A stretch of DNA of 64,000 nt from Mesorhizobium mediterraneum. Its GTDB lineage: Bacteria; Pseudomonadota; Alphaproteobacteria; Rhizobiales; Rhizobiaceae. The stretch is from assembly GCF_002284565.1 (NCBI RefSeq), contig NZ_NPKI01000002.1, positions 124,001 to 188,000 of the forward strand, given 5' to 3'. The notes below the pieces were generated by a model. That model was given only the letters and a program-made list of their open reading frames with translations. It was not told where the DNA came from and searched no databases. The position numbers were made by a program, and so were the translations under genes. This document shows positions 44,764-53,060 of the stretch, in pieces; position 1 is the stretch's first letter; each line of letters begins with the position of its first letter.

Positions 44764-46104
44764 ATGGTCGTGCCTATCCTTGGCGCTGACCCTGCCCTTT
44801 CTGCTCCTGCGCGCGAGCCGTACGCCGGGATCGTGCTGCGGGCGGCATTGTGGCTGGCGTTTCTGGCGCCGTTCTTCTACGCGACCTACGGTTTCGCCAA
44901 CTGGCTGGCGTCGCAGCGCAACGATGTCGGCAGCATCGTCTTCGCCTGGGAGCGCGCCGTCCCGTTCATCGCCTGGACGATCGTGCCCTACTGGTCGATC
45001 AACCTGTTCTACGGCCTGTCGCTGCTGTTGAACGATACCAAGAGCGGCGTCGACCGTCTCGCCGGCCGCTATCTCACCGCCCAGATCGTCGCCGTCGCCT
45101 GCTTCATCGTCTTCCCGCTGACCGCGACCTTCATGCGGCCGCAAACATCCGGCCTGCCGGGCTTCATGTTCGCTGTGCTCGGCGGCTTCGACAAGCCGTT
45201 CAACCAGGCGCCGTCGCTGCACATCGCGCTGCTGGTCATCATCTGGGATCACTGGCGTTATCGGCTCAAAGGCACGACCAGCATCGTCTGGCATGCCTGG
45301 TGTCTGCTGATCGGCGCCTCGGTGCTGACGACATGGCAGCACCATGTCATCGATATCCCGACAGGCGCGCTGCTCGGCTTCTTTGCCCTGTGGCTGTTCC
45401 CGCGCGAGGGCGAATTGCCGTTCGCCGGCTTCCACCTAGCCGCCGATGCCAAGGCCCGGCGGTTGGCTCGGTTCTATGCGCTTGGCGCAGCGCTGGCGCT
45501 GGCCGGCACCGTTGCCGGCGCCTTTGTCTCGGCGCTGTGGCTCATCCTTTTGTGGCCCGCGCTGGCGCTGGCCATCGTCGCCTTCGCCTATGCCGGGGCC
45601 GGCGCCAAGGTGTTCCAGAAAGCGGCCGACGGCAGCGCCTCGCTGGCCAGCCGTATTTTGCTGCTGCCTTACCGGCTTGGCGCAAGGACCAATGTCTGGG
45701 CGTGGACGCGCACGCTGCCGGCGCAGATCGCGGTCGCCGACGGCGTCTTCCTCGGCCGCTTTCCGACAGCTGCTGAGGCCGACACTTTCGGCACGGTGAT
45801 CGACTTTGCCGGCGAGCTGGAAAGGCCGCGCGGCGTGACCTGTCGCTGGACAGGTATCGCCATGCTCGATCTTTTGCCGCCGTCGCCAGAGGCGCGAGCG
45901 CAAGCGGTGGCGGCGATCGAAGCGGCTCGCAGCCACGGCACCGTGCTGGTCTGCTGCGCGCTCGGTTTCCAGCGCAGCGCCGGCGTCGTTGCTGAATGGC
46001 TGGTTGCCACTGGCCGCTCGCCGACGCCGGCGCAGGCGCACAAGCGGCTCGCAGCATCGGGCCGGCCGGTGCATCTTCAGATCAGGGTGGACGAGCCGGC
46101 ATGA
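44764..46104 (+). CDS. fused PAP2-type and dual-specificity-type phosphatase
   Basis: A 446-residue membrane protein. The N-terminal half has six hydrophobic segments with PAP2 features (NQAPSLHIALLVIIWDHWRY; TTWQHHVIDIPTGALLG). The C-terminal cytosolic domain (about 320-446) is a Cys-based dual-specificity phosphatase with the CX5R loop VLVCCALGFQRSAGVV and Asp-containing TGIAMLDLLPPSPE. The family is related to PTPMT1-type phosphatidylglycerophosphate phosphatases. The KxxxxxxRP arm of PAP2 is not clear, so that domain may be a partial enzyme. Start 44764 is two bases after the previous stop. Confidence 0.87.
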   Translation: MVVPILGADPALSAPAREPYAGIVLRAALWLAFLAPFFYATYGFANWLASQRNDVGSIVFAWERAVPFIAWTIVPYWSINLFYGLSLLLNDTKSGVDRLAGRYLTAQIVAVACFIVFPLTATFMRPQTSGLPGFMFAVLGGFDKPFNQAPSLHIALLVIIWDHWRYRLKGTTSIVWHAWCLLIGASVLTTWQHHVIDIPTGALLGFFALWLFPREGELPFAGFHLAADAKARRLARFYALGAALALAGTVAGAFVSALWLILLWPALALAIVAFAYAGAGAKVFQKAADGSASLASRILLLPYRLGARTNVWAWTRTLPAQIAVADGVFLGRFPTAAEADTFGTVIDFAGELERPRGVTCRWTGIAMLDLLPPSPEARAQAVAAIEAARSHGTVLVCCALGFQRSAGVVAEWLVATGRSPTPAQAHKRLAASGRPVHLQIRVDEPA

Positions 46105-46535
46105 AAAGCGACGCCTATCAGGACAGGGCCGAGGCGTTCGCAGCCGGGCTGATGGTGCAGGCGGCGTGGCCGATTCTGCTGCTGGCGGCCGCCTTGATGG
46201 CCGCGCCGATCATTGGCGCGGTGGCCGGGCCGCAGGCAACGCCCATATCGGCCGCGGCCTGGCTGATCGCGGCAGCAAGCGCGGCGGCCACCCTCGCCTA
46301 CTCTGCTTTGCTTGTCTTCGACGCGCTGCTGTTCCGGCTGATGGCCAGCCACGCCAGCGAGGCCGCAGCTGGTGCCGCGGTCGACGAGGTGCTGGCGCGC
46401 ATGCGGCTGAAACCTCCCTCTGCCGGCGGCCGCTCGCTCGACCGGCGCATGGCGGGCACGCACCGCCTGCTGGCCAGGCAGCGCATCGCGATCGGCCTGT
46501 TCGGGGCGGCGTCCCTCGTCGCGGCCTTTGTCTGA
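46101..46535 (+). CDS. small membrane protein of the lipid operon
   Basis: A 144-residue protein with two N-terminal hydrophobic hairpin segments (AAWPILLLAAALMAAPIIGA; AASAAATLAYSALLVFDALL), a basic cytosolic stretch (RRMAGTHRLLARQ), and a C-terminal segment (IAIGLFGAASLVAAFV). It overlaps the phosphatase stop by four bases (ATGA). No domain is recognised. Conserved placement between lipid enzymes suggests an accessory or scaffold for them, but that is inference. Confidence 0.7.
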   Translation: MKSDAYQDRAEAFAAGLMVQAAWPILLLAAALMAAPIIGAVAGPQATPISAAAWLIAAASAAATLAYSALLVFDALLFRLMASHASEAAAGAAVDEVLARMRLKPPSAGGRSLDRRMAGTHRLLARQRIAIGLFGAASLVAAFV

Positions 46536-46543
46536 GCCAGCCG

Positions 46544-47251
46544 ATGAGCAAGCTCGGCACTCGCACCTTCACCATGCTGCAGACCGTGACCTCGGTCGGC
46601 CTGTCGGCGCTGGCCTGGGCGGTGACCGGCGTGCGGCCGATCTGGAACGGCAGCCAGCCGTCTGACCGGCAGCGCATCTACTTCGCCAACCATGCCAGCC
46701 ACGGCGACTTCATCCTGCTGTCGGCCTGCCTCAGCGAGAAGGAGCGCGCCCGCACCCATGCGGTCGCTGCCGCCGACTATTGGGGAAAATCGCGGCTGCG
46801 CCGGTTCATCGCGCAGGACATGCTGTCCTCCGTGCTCATTCACCGGCAATGGACCGATGAGGCGCAGAATCCGATTTCGATCATGCTGTCGGTGCTCGAC
46901 GAGGGCCATTCGCTGATCGTCTTTCCCGAAGGCACGCGCAACATGACCGACCAGCCGCTGCTGCCGTTCCGTTCCGGCCTTTACAATCTGTCGATGGCGC
47001 GGCCCGACGTCGAGCTCATCCCGTGCTGGATCGAGAACATGTCGCGGGTGCTGCCCAAGGGCCAGTTCGTGCCCGTGCCGCTGCTTTGCCGCGTCGTCTT
47101 CGGCGCGCCGATCGCGATTGCGCCTGGCGAGGAACGCCGCGCCTTTCTCGACCGCGCCCGCGAGACGCTGCTTGCGCTGAACCCCCGCCCGCCAGCGCAT
47201 GATGCGGAAAAGTGGAATCCGGTTTTCCGAAAAACATCATGCGACCCCTAA
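46544..47251 (+). CDS. 1-acyl-sn-glycerol-3-phosphate acyltransferase (PlsC-like)
   Basis: A 235-residue membrane-associated acyltransferase moving an acyl group to lysophosphatidate. Motif I is FANHASHGDF (H-x4-D) and motif III VFPEGTRNM; ELIPCWIENM matches the motif IV region. The last 17 or so residues (AHDAEKWNPVFRKTSCDP) are encoded by a 46-bp palindromic repeat (47197-47242), so the native C-terminus has been replaced or lengthened. It starts 8 bp after the membrane-protein gene and ends 16 bp before the cdsA-like gene. Confidence 0.88.
   Translation: MSKLGTRTFTMLQTVTSVGLSALAWAVTGVRPIWNGSQPSDRQRIYFANHASHGDFILLSACLSEKERARTHAVAAADYWGKSRLRRFIAQDMLSSVLIHRQWTDEAQNPISIMLSVLDEGHSLIVFPEGTRNMTDQPLLPFRSGLYNLSMARPDVELIPCWIENMSRVLPKGQFVPVPLLCRVVFGAPIAIAPGEERRAFLDRARETLLALNPRPPAHDAEKWNPVFRKTSCDP
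47197..47242. repeat. 46-bp palindromic repeat inserted in the acyltransferase 3' end
   Basis: GCATGATG at the left and CATCATGC at the right are perfect inverted ends. Inside, CGGAAAA and TTTTCCG pair perfectly, with GTGGAATCCGG as loop. The sequence type is familiar from rhizobial genomes as a dispersed palindrome. Here it lies in frame in a coding region, contributing the final residues of the acyltransferase. Confidence 0.85.
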
Positions 47252-47267
47252 GAGACGCCCAGACAAC

Positions 47268-48203
47268 ATGCCAATGCGCGAAATCCTCATTCTGATTGTC
47301 GGACTCACTGCGGTGCTGATAACGGCGAGCCTGGTCGCCGGCATTCTGTCGTGGCGCGCGCCGAAGCCGCTGCCCTCGACGCTGATCAACCTCAACCAGC
47401 GCATCAATGCCTGGTGGGTGATGGTCCTGGCGATCACCGTCGCCTTCTTCTTCGGTCGCCACGGCATGACCATCCTGTTCGCGCTGATCTCGTTTGCGGC
47501 GCTGCGCGAATTCGTGACTTTGACGCACACCCGCCGCAGCGACCACTGGGTGCTGCTCGGCATGTTCGGCATCATCATCCCGTTCCAGTATTGGCTGGTG
47601 TGGACCGCCTGGTACGGCCTCTTCACCATATTCATCCCGGTCTACTGCTTTCTGCTTATGCCGGCGATCACCGCGCTCCACGGCGATACCGAACGATTTC
47701 TCGAGCGCGTCTCGGCGCAGCAATGGGCCGTCATGATCTCGGTCTACTGCGTCAGCCACGTGCCGGCGCTGCTGACGCTCGAGGTGCCCGGCTTCGAAGG
47801 TCGCAATTTGCTGCTGATCGCTTTCCTGATCATCGCCGTGCAAGGCAGCGACGTGCTGCAATATATCTTCGGCAAGCTGTTCGGCAGGCATCTGATGTCG
47901 CCCAAGGTATCGCCGTCGAAGACTTGGGAGGGCCTGATCGGCGGGCTGGTGGCATCGAGCCTGCTCGGCGCGCTGCTGTCGTTCCTGACGCCGTTCTCGC
48001 CGCTCCAGGCAGCGGGTGTCGCCTTCATCGCCTGCCTGATGGGATTTCTCGGCGGACTGGTCGCCTCCGCCATCAAGCGCGATCAGGGGGTGAAGGACTG
48101 GGGCCATCTGATCGAGGGCCATGGCGGCATGATGGACCGCGCCGACAGCCTGGTCTTCGCCGCCCCGGTTTTCTTCCACACGGTTCGCTATTTCTGGACG
48201 TGA
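47268..48203 (+). CDS. phosphatidate cytidylyltransferase (CdsA family)
   Basis: A 311-residue membrane enzyme making CDP-diacylglycerol from phosphatidate and CTP. Eight or so hydrophobic segments. The full signature is present near the end: SAIKRDQGVKDWGHLIEGHG then GMMDRADS, including the Lys-Asp and His-Gly-Gly-Met-x-Asp-Arg residues. Start 47268 (MPMREILILI) or 47274. It is the last gene of the operon and convergent with the AI-2E-family gene. It would supply the CDP-lipid used by the first gene of the operon. Whether the main housekeeping cdsA lies elsewhere cannot be seen. Confidence 0.93.
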   Translation: MPMREILILIVGLTAVLITASLVAGILSWRAPKPLPSTLINLNQRINAWWVMVLAITVAFFFGRHGMTILFALISFAALREFVTLTHTRRSDHWVLLGMFGIIIPFQYWLVWTAWYGLFTIFIPVYCFLLMPAITALHGDTERFLERVSAQQWAVMISVYCVSHVPALLTLEVPGFEGRNLLLIAFLIIAVQGSDVLQYIFGKLFGRHLMSPKVSPSKTWEGLIGGLVASSLLGALLSFLTPFSPLQAAGVAFIACLMGFLGGLVASAIKRDQGVKDWGHLIEGHGGMMDRADSLVFAAPVFFHTVRYFWT

Positions 48204-48218
48204 CAGCGCACTGCAGCC

Positions 48219-50210
48219 TTATTTTGCAGCCGCAAGCGGCGCTTTCTTGGCGGCCGGCGGCCGACGGCGAATGCGGCGCCTGGCAGCGGCCTTCAGCGCG
48301 ACGGGCGGATCGCTCGACAACGCGCCCAATACGGCATCGACCATGCCATGGGCCACAAAATCGGCATTGATGTCGTTGGCCAATTTGGCGGCTGTCTCCT
48401 TGTTGTCGCCGTCGGTCGCTGACCAGAACACGATGCCCACCCGTAGCGCCCTTTTGATACGTTTCAGCCGACGAACCAGGAAACGGGCGTGCTTGACTGA
48501 GTCACGGTTCAGAAAGCCGACCACAACGGCGTCGACAGCGTCGAGCTCAAGCCGGCGAATGCTCGCCGGATCCATTTCGGCAAAGCTCGCCTTCGATATC
48601 GTTGCGCCCTGGACTTCGAGCACCTGCGCCAGCATGGCGGCGGCGGCATCGTCGAGTTCGCCGCGTCCGCCGGCGCACACCACCGCCATGTCCGTGCCAT
48701 CAGGCAACTCGACGTCGTCCTCGCCTTCCCCCTGAGTCTCCTTGTCCTTGCGCGAGCCGGTTTCCTCGGCGGCGGCTGGGTCTTCCTCCTCTGCTTCTTC
48801 CTGTGCGCTGTCGTCGAGGTTCGCCACCAGCGTCTGCGCACTGGCCGCCACCTGCCGTCTTTGCTCATCGCCCATGACGCCCCGCACGCGATCCTGTTCG
48901 CCGAGCAGAAGTGCGGGAATGGCGACCTTATCGTAGAATTCGAACAGATATTTTTCCTCCAGGATCTCCTCGGCGTGATCTGTGGCTTCCTCTGGATCAC
49001 CGGCCAACAGCCGTTGGTAGAGCCGAGCATGCGGTTCGAGCACGGGTTCGTTGCCGAACAGGACGTCGAGGAATTCGAACTGCGGCACGTGCCTGCCGAG
49101 CACGACGAGACAGACAGTGAGCGGCGTCGACAGAACCAGGCCCAGCGGCCCCCAGAGCCAGGTCCAGAAGATAGCCGCAACGATGATGGCCAATGGTGAA
49201 AGCCCCGTTCGTGAACCGTAGAGCCACGGTTCGACCACGTTGCCGGTTATCATTTCCATGGCCACGAACAGCCCGGCGGTCCACAGCACGAGCGACCAGC
49301 CGGGAGCCACGGCAAGCGCCAGAAACAGAGGCAGCAGCGCACCAACGATCGGGCCGATATAGGGAACAAAGCGCAGCGCCAACGCCAGCAGGCCCCACAG
49401 CATCGCATTCGGTATGCCCAGAACCCAAAGCCCGAATGCAATCGGCACGGCATAGACGATGTTCACCACTAATTGCATGAGTAGATATCGGCCGACCCGC
49501 TTGCCCGCTTCCTGGAGCGCCTCGGTGGTCCGATGAAGATCACCGTACCCGACGAGGCGTATGAAACGATCGCGCAGGTCCTCGCGCTCGAGCAGCATGA
49601 AGATGACGACGACGATGATCAGGCCGGCCGACGCTAGCGGGCTGATCAGCGGGCCGATCAGGTTCTGAAGAACCTGGAGCGGCCTTTCGCGCGCGATGAT
49701 CTCGACAGGCACCGGCTCGCGCTCTGGCTCATCTGCGGTAAGCGGTGAGGCTTCCTGCCTGTCGAGTTCCTGGCCAACGCGTTCGATCACCCCGCCCAGC
49801 CTGGCGATGATGCCGCCGCCGACGCCGGTTTCCTTCAGGGACCTGACCTTGGTCAGGATATTCGACTGGTAAAGCGGGATGTTCTGCGCCAGTTCGCTGA
49901 CCTGAGTGACGACAATGAAGGAGAATAGCGCAAGGACCGTGAATGCACTCAGCACGCTGGCGATGACGGCCGGGAGACGGGGAAGGCCGACTCGTTTGAG
50001 TGCCGAAACCATGGGCGCAAGCGCAAATGTAAGCAGCAGAGCGATTGCGATCGGCAGGAAAACCTCGCGCCCGAAATACAGGGCCGCAACCGCCGCGACG
50101 ACAGTCGCGACGGTGGGCAGTGACATGCGCGGGAGGGTTCTGGCAGAGGAAACAACGCCCATCACCCCAAGCTCGGCGGAGTGCATGCCGTTTCGACGAT
50201 TGGCCGCCAC
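48219..50210 (-). CDS. AI-2E family transporter with long cytoplasmic C-terminal domain
   Basis: A 663-residue membrane protein. The first 370 residues are the AI-2E/PerM-type 8-helix domain (ALYFGREVFLPIAIALLLTF; ALRFVPYIGPIVGALLPL; TGNVVEPWLYGSRTGLSPLA). The remaining 290 residues are cytoplasmic: an acidic linker (QEEAEEEDPAAAEETGSRKD), a Rossmann-like domain (MAVVCAGGRGELDDAAAAML), and a very basic tail (RRRIRRRPPAAKKAPLAAAK). The start is probably the GTG at 50210, which has GGAGG six bases upstream; ATG 50237 or 50186 are alternatives. The transported molecule is unknown. Confidence 0.85.
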   Translation of the reverse strand: MAANRRNGMHSAELGVMGVVSSARTLPRMSLPTVATVVAAVAALYFGREVFLPIAIALLLTFALAPMVSALKRVGLPRLPAVIASVLSAFTVLALFSFIVVTQVSELAQNIPLYQSNILTKVRSLKETGVGGGIIARLGGVIERVGQELDRQEASPLTADEPEREPVPVEIIARERPLQVLQNLIGPLISPLASAGLIIVVVIFMLLEREDLRDRFIRLVGYGDLHRTTEALQEAGKRVGRYLLMQLVVNIVYAVPIAFGLWVLGIPNAMLWGLLALALRFVPYIGPIVGALLPLFLALAVAPGWSLVLWTAGLFVAMEMITGNVVEPWLYGSRTGLSPLAIIVAAIFWTWLWGPLGLVLSTPLTVCLVVLGRHVPQFEFLDVLFGNEPVLEPHARLYQRLLAGDPEEATDHAEEILEEKYLFEFYDKVAIPALLLGEQDRVRGVMGDEQRRQVAASAQTLVANLDDSAQEEAEEEDPAAAEETGSRKDKETQGEGEDDVELPDGTDMAVVCAGGRGELDDAAAAMLAQVLEVQGATISKASFAEMDPASIRRLELDAVDAVVVGFLNRDSVKHARFLVRRLKRIKRALRVGIVFWSATDGDNKETAAKLANDINADFVAHGMVDAVLGALSSDPPVALKAAARRRIRRRPPAAKKAPLAAAK

Positions 50211-50416
50211 TTGATACCTCCGCCCTGCCATAGCCATGATCGGGCATGTTGAGCCGGCGTGCAACTTCCGCTTCTTCGCGCCGGCGAGTTCGAAGACGCG
50301 AGCGGCAAGGGCGGGCGCTTGGCGGTCCGACTGGACATCAGGACGGGCGCTTTAATCGCCGGACACAACAACTGACGTAGTGATCGGTTCCGCAGAGGCA
50401 GAAGACGAGCTCCGGC

Positions 50417-51346
50417 CTAGCCCGAATGGCTCAGCCAATGACGGTCGAACACGTCGAGAACGGCGCGGAATTCGGCCGGCGGGATCTGGCTGGCGCTACC
50501 GTCGCTGTCTCCGGCGAGGAATTGCGCCAGCTGCCGGTCGACCGCTTCCGGCTGCTCGACGGTCACGCCTAGCGATGCCAAATCCCTGGCGATCGACCCG
50601 TCGGGCGGCAGATATCCGCCCCATGCCTCGGGCACCGGGTCGCGCAAGCGGACGATCAGGATTCTGGTCAAGGATGGCTGCGGCTCCGGGCCGATGATTG
50701 TGGTGCCGCACATATAGCCGCCAAGCACGCTTCCCGGCCGCGACTGTGGGAACAGGCAGAGGAAGAAATGGGCATCGCCGCCGGTTTCCTTCAGAAACGC
50801 ATAAAGGCCGCGTTTTGCCGGGCTCACCGGACCGCCGACCAGCAGTTGTCCGGTCGGCAACACCTCTCGATAGGCGGCAGTCAGGCCGCGCGCACCCGGC
50901 CCAGTCTCAATCGACAGGCTGCCCCTGATCAACTGGCCGCGATAATAGGGCGACAAAGCATGCGAATAGCACGCATAGGTTCCGGCAAGGGCCAATCCGA
51001 GGCTTCGCTCCTCATGCCCAGACGATGCCTCGAACTGCGCGCCGACGCGGCGTTCCAGTTCGGCCCTCTCGATGCCGTGGCGGGCGCAGATCGCCGCGGT
51101 GAAGCCTGGCAGGTCGCTCTCGGCGATCCAGGCGCCTGGCTGCTCCAGCTTGAGAACCTTCGACCAATCGTCGTAGACGCTGAGCTGGCGTGGCTGGGCG
51201 CGGCCCTGCAGCCATTTGTCGGCGCGGCCGAGATCGAACGCCGTGTTCGGGTTGACGTTCCGGAACGCCGCCGCAAGGTCCTTGCGGCTGATGGTTCCCA
51301 GCAGGGCCACAGTCAGCCGTAACTTCTGCGCGATATGCTGTGCCAT
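50417..51346 (-). CDS. protein of unknown function, 309 residues
   Basis: Starts MAQHIAQKLRLTVALLGTIS; the first 65 residues (RKDLAAAFRNVNPNTAFDLG, then KWLQGRAQPRQLSVYDDW) could be a helix-turn-helix. The centre has a mixed alpha/beta segment (AHFFLCLFPQSRPGSVLGGY). No signal peptide or membrane segment. AGGTGGG lies before ATG 51346. A regulatory or sensory role is possible but no family is recognised. Single gene between unrelated neighbours. Confidence 0.7.
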   Translation of the reverse strand: MAQHIAQKLRLTVALLGTISRKDLAAAFRNVNPNTAFDLGRADKWLQGRAQPRQLSVYDDWSKVLKLEQPGAWIAESDLPGFTAAICARHGIERAELERRVGAQFEASSGHEERSLGLALAGTYACYSHALSPYYRGQLIRGSLSIETGPGARGLTAAYREVLPTGQLLVGGPVSPAKRGLYAFLKETGGDAHFFLCLFPQSRPGSVLGGYMCGTTIIGPEPQPSLTRILIVRLRDPVPEAWGGYLPPDGSIARDLASLGVTVEQPEAVDRQLAQFLAGDSDGSASQIPPAEFRAVLDVFDRHWLSHSG

Positions 51347-51659
51347 CCCACCTGCCCCTTTATGCCACCGCAAGGCTTAACATGTGCCAGCACTTGCTCC
51401 CACCGCATTCATCGCGGGCCGGGCCTCTCCTAAAGTCGATATTCCAGGAAATCCGCAGAAATCCATGCCGTTCCACGCACCTGCCCTTTTCGCCCCGGCA
51501 GGCGGCGCTAAGGTCGCGGAGGGCAAGGGCAAAACCGTATAGAACTCACGCTAATGTAGGCTTGAATACCAACACCCTTCCTCAGTCATTTGAACGACGG
51601 CGAAGCCGAGTTCTCGCAACCAGCGCAAGATGCCGCCTCAACAAGGAAGGAATAATTCG
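51347..51659. other. 313-bp intergenic region with a phased repeat array
   Basis: It separates the divergent unknown gene and the small exported protein. Besides the TTCCA-like array (51442-51475) it has no gene. Its part from about 51389 to 51480 is an imperfect copy of 52031-52116, sharing GCACxTGCTCC, GCGGGCCG and the 44-base array. Confidence 0.6.
51442..51475. promoter_or_regulatory. helically phased TTCCA-type array, copy A
   Basis: Pentamers TTCCA, ATCCG, ATCCA, TTCCA start at 51442, 51451, 51461 and 51471, spaced 9, 10 and 10 bases, about one DNA turn apart. The same spacing occurs in copy B. All face one side of the helix, as for a multimeric regulator or curved DNA. It lies about 185 bp before the small exported protein gene. 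Confidence 0.5.
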
Positions 51660-51917
51660 ATGTCCTGGACTGCATCTCCCAAAATCTCCTTCACCGCGAT
51701 TGCGGCTGGATCCGCCGCACTGCTGCTGCTGACCTTCGGGCCGGACGGACCGTCGCGAGCCGCTGCCGGCTCGCGCGCTGCAGCGACATATGGCAAGCAG
51801 GCTAAGCCGGCCATCGAGCCGACGCGCATCGAAGTCGACGGTGGCGCGCACGTGATACGCTTTTACATCGACGGCAAGCAGGTCGCCCTGCTCGACTCCA
51901 CCGGCTTCAAGGATTGA
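51660..51917 (+). CDS. small membrane-anchored or exported protein, unknown function
   Basis: An 85-residue protein. The N-terminus [30 protein letters not shown] is a signal peptide or anchor. The mature part ends with a small beta region ([20 protein letters not shown]). AAGGAAGGA lies before ATG 51660. After its TGA another frame stays open for 37 codons ([35 protein letters not shown], stop at 52021-52023), as if a 4-base insertion had shortened a longer protein. Not proven. Confidence 0.6.
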   Translation: MSWTASPKISFTAIAAGSAALLLLTFGPDGPSRAAAGSRAAATYGKQAKPAIEPTRIEVDGGAHVIRFYIDGKQVALLDSTGFKD

Positions 51918-52063
51918 TCTCACACCGGCGCTGGCCGCGACATCGGCGGCCAAGCGCGACTGGATGTCCGTGTTCGGCCGCGCCGTTCCGGGCTTCGGCC
52001 GCCTGATGCGGCTGCGAGCCTAATACGCGCCGGCACCTGCTCCGTTCCCCACGGGCCGCACTT

Positions 52064-52112
52064 TTCCACAAGCCGATATTCCAGGAATTCCACAGAATTC
52101 CACGCCCTTCCA
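52064..52112. promoter_or_regulatory. helically phased TTCCA array, copy B
   Basis: TTCCA begins at 52064, 52079, 52088, 52098 and 52108; the last four repeat the 9-10-10 spacing of copy A exactly. The perfect TTCCA in all repeats makes this the better-preserved copy. It lies 65 bp before the second small exported protein gene. Confidence 0.55.
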
Positions 52113-52176
52113 CACAGCGGCCGTGTTCGGGCCGGCGGCCGGGGTTAACCTTACGTTAACCATAGAGGGATCCGTC

Positions 52177-52407
52177 ATGAAACTTGCCCTATCTGCACTG
52201 CTCGCCGTGCTCGCATTGTCGCAAACCGTGGAGGCTAAGACGAAAGTCGTTGCCGCCGATGCGAAAGCAGCCACAGCCGAGAAAAGCCGGCCGGTGCTCG
52301 ACAATAAGGCTACCGGTGGGATTACCGCGTCGTCCGGTGCGATGGCGGCGCCGGCCGGCAAGGATGTGCCCAGTCCGTATCCGCCGGCGATCTATTTCAA
52401 TTTCTAG
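52177..52407 (+). CDS. small exported protein, unknown function
   Basis: A 76-residue protein with a clean Sec signal (MKLALSALLAVLALSQTVEA) and a short, low-complexity mature part ending VPSPYPPAIYFNF. AGAGGGA precedes ATG 52177. The stop codon is inside the terminator stem. It shares its upstream phased array with the gene at 51660, so the pair may be co-regulated. No family recognised. Confidence 0.6.
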   Translation: MKLALSALLAVLALSQTVEAKTKVVAADAKAATAEKSRPVLDNKATGGITASSGAMAAPAGKDVPSPYPPAIYFNF

Positions 52408-52448
52408 AGTCTCATGCATCCCTAATGGACGGGACTCTATCTTTTTAT
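52405..52448 (+). terminator. rho-independent terminator
   Basis: TAGAGTC (52405-52411) pairs perfectly with GACTCTA (52433-52439) and is followed by TCTTTTTATT. It starts with the stop codon of the small exported protein gene. Confidence 0.75.
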
Positions 52449-52562
52449 TCGACCGTGCCACTTGCGGCGCCCGACAGGCCCCGGGGATCAACACACCCGG
52501 GATCGACAGGTTTGGCGGCGGCGTGTCGGGCCATGACAGGATTGCCAGGCTCGCCTCCTGCC

Positions 52563-52916
52563 TCAGCCGATCCTGACGACGAAATGCTTCGTGACCGGCT
52601 CGATGATCTTCCACGTTCCCTTGAAATCGGCCTCGACCACGAAGGCATCGCCGGGACCGACTTCGACGGGCGCGCCGCCATCGGGGGTGATGACGATGCG
52701 GCCTGATATCATGTGCACGAATTCATAGTCGCTGTAGGTCGCGTGGTAGGTGCCGGGGGTAGCCTGCCATGTTCCCGACATGACCTTGCCGTCCTCGGTA
52801 GTGTGCTGGACGGCAGTCTTCATGGTCGGGTTGCCGTCGACAACGATCCAGCCCGCGAGATCGCCCGCCTCCCCGTTTTTGACCGCGCCGAATTTGAGGA
52901 TGGTCTTCTCTGTCAT
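52563..52916 (-). CDS. cupin-domain protein (DUF861-like)
   Basis: A 117-residue single-cupin protein. Motif 1 region is GTWQATPGTYHATYSDYEFV and motif 2 is GGAPVEVGPGDAFVVEADF, with HMISGRIVI between, as in cupin_3/DUF861 proteins. Several metal-binding His of classical cupins are not evident. Start ATG 52916 (MTEKTILKFGAV). Members include (S)-ureidoglycine aminohydrolase-like and unassigned proteins. Single gene; role unknown. Confidence 0.82.
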   Translation of the reverse strand: MTEKTILKFGAVKNGEAGDLAGWIVVDGNPTMKTAVQHTTEDGKVMSGTWQATPGTYHATYSDYEFVHMISGRIVITPDGGAPVEVGPGDAFVVEADFKGTWKIIEPVTKHFVVRIG

Positions 52917-53060
52917 GGTCGGGCTCCGTTTGACCTGTGCCGGCATTGGCTGTCGGTCAATAGCCGAAGCACCTGATATGGGCAACGTGGGTGCCCGGCA
53001 TGCTTGACCTGGCCGCCATCCGCCGGATAGTCCGTGGACCGGCCCCATGAAAGAACCGAC

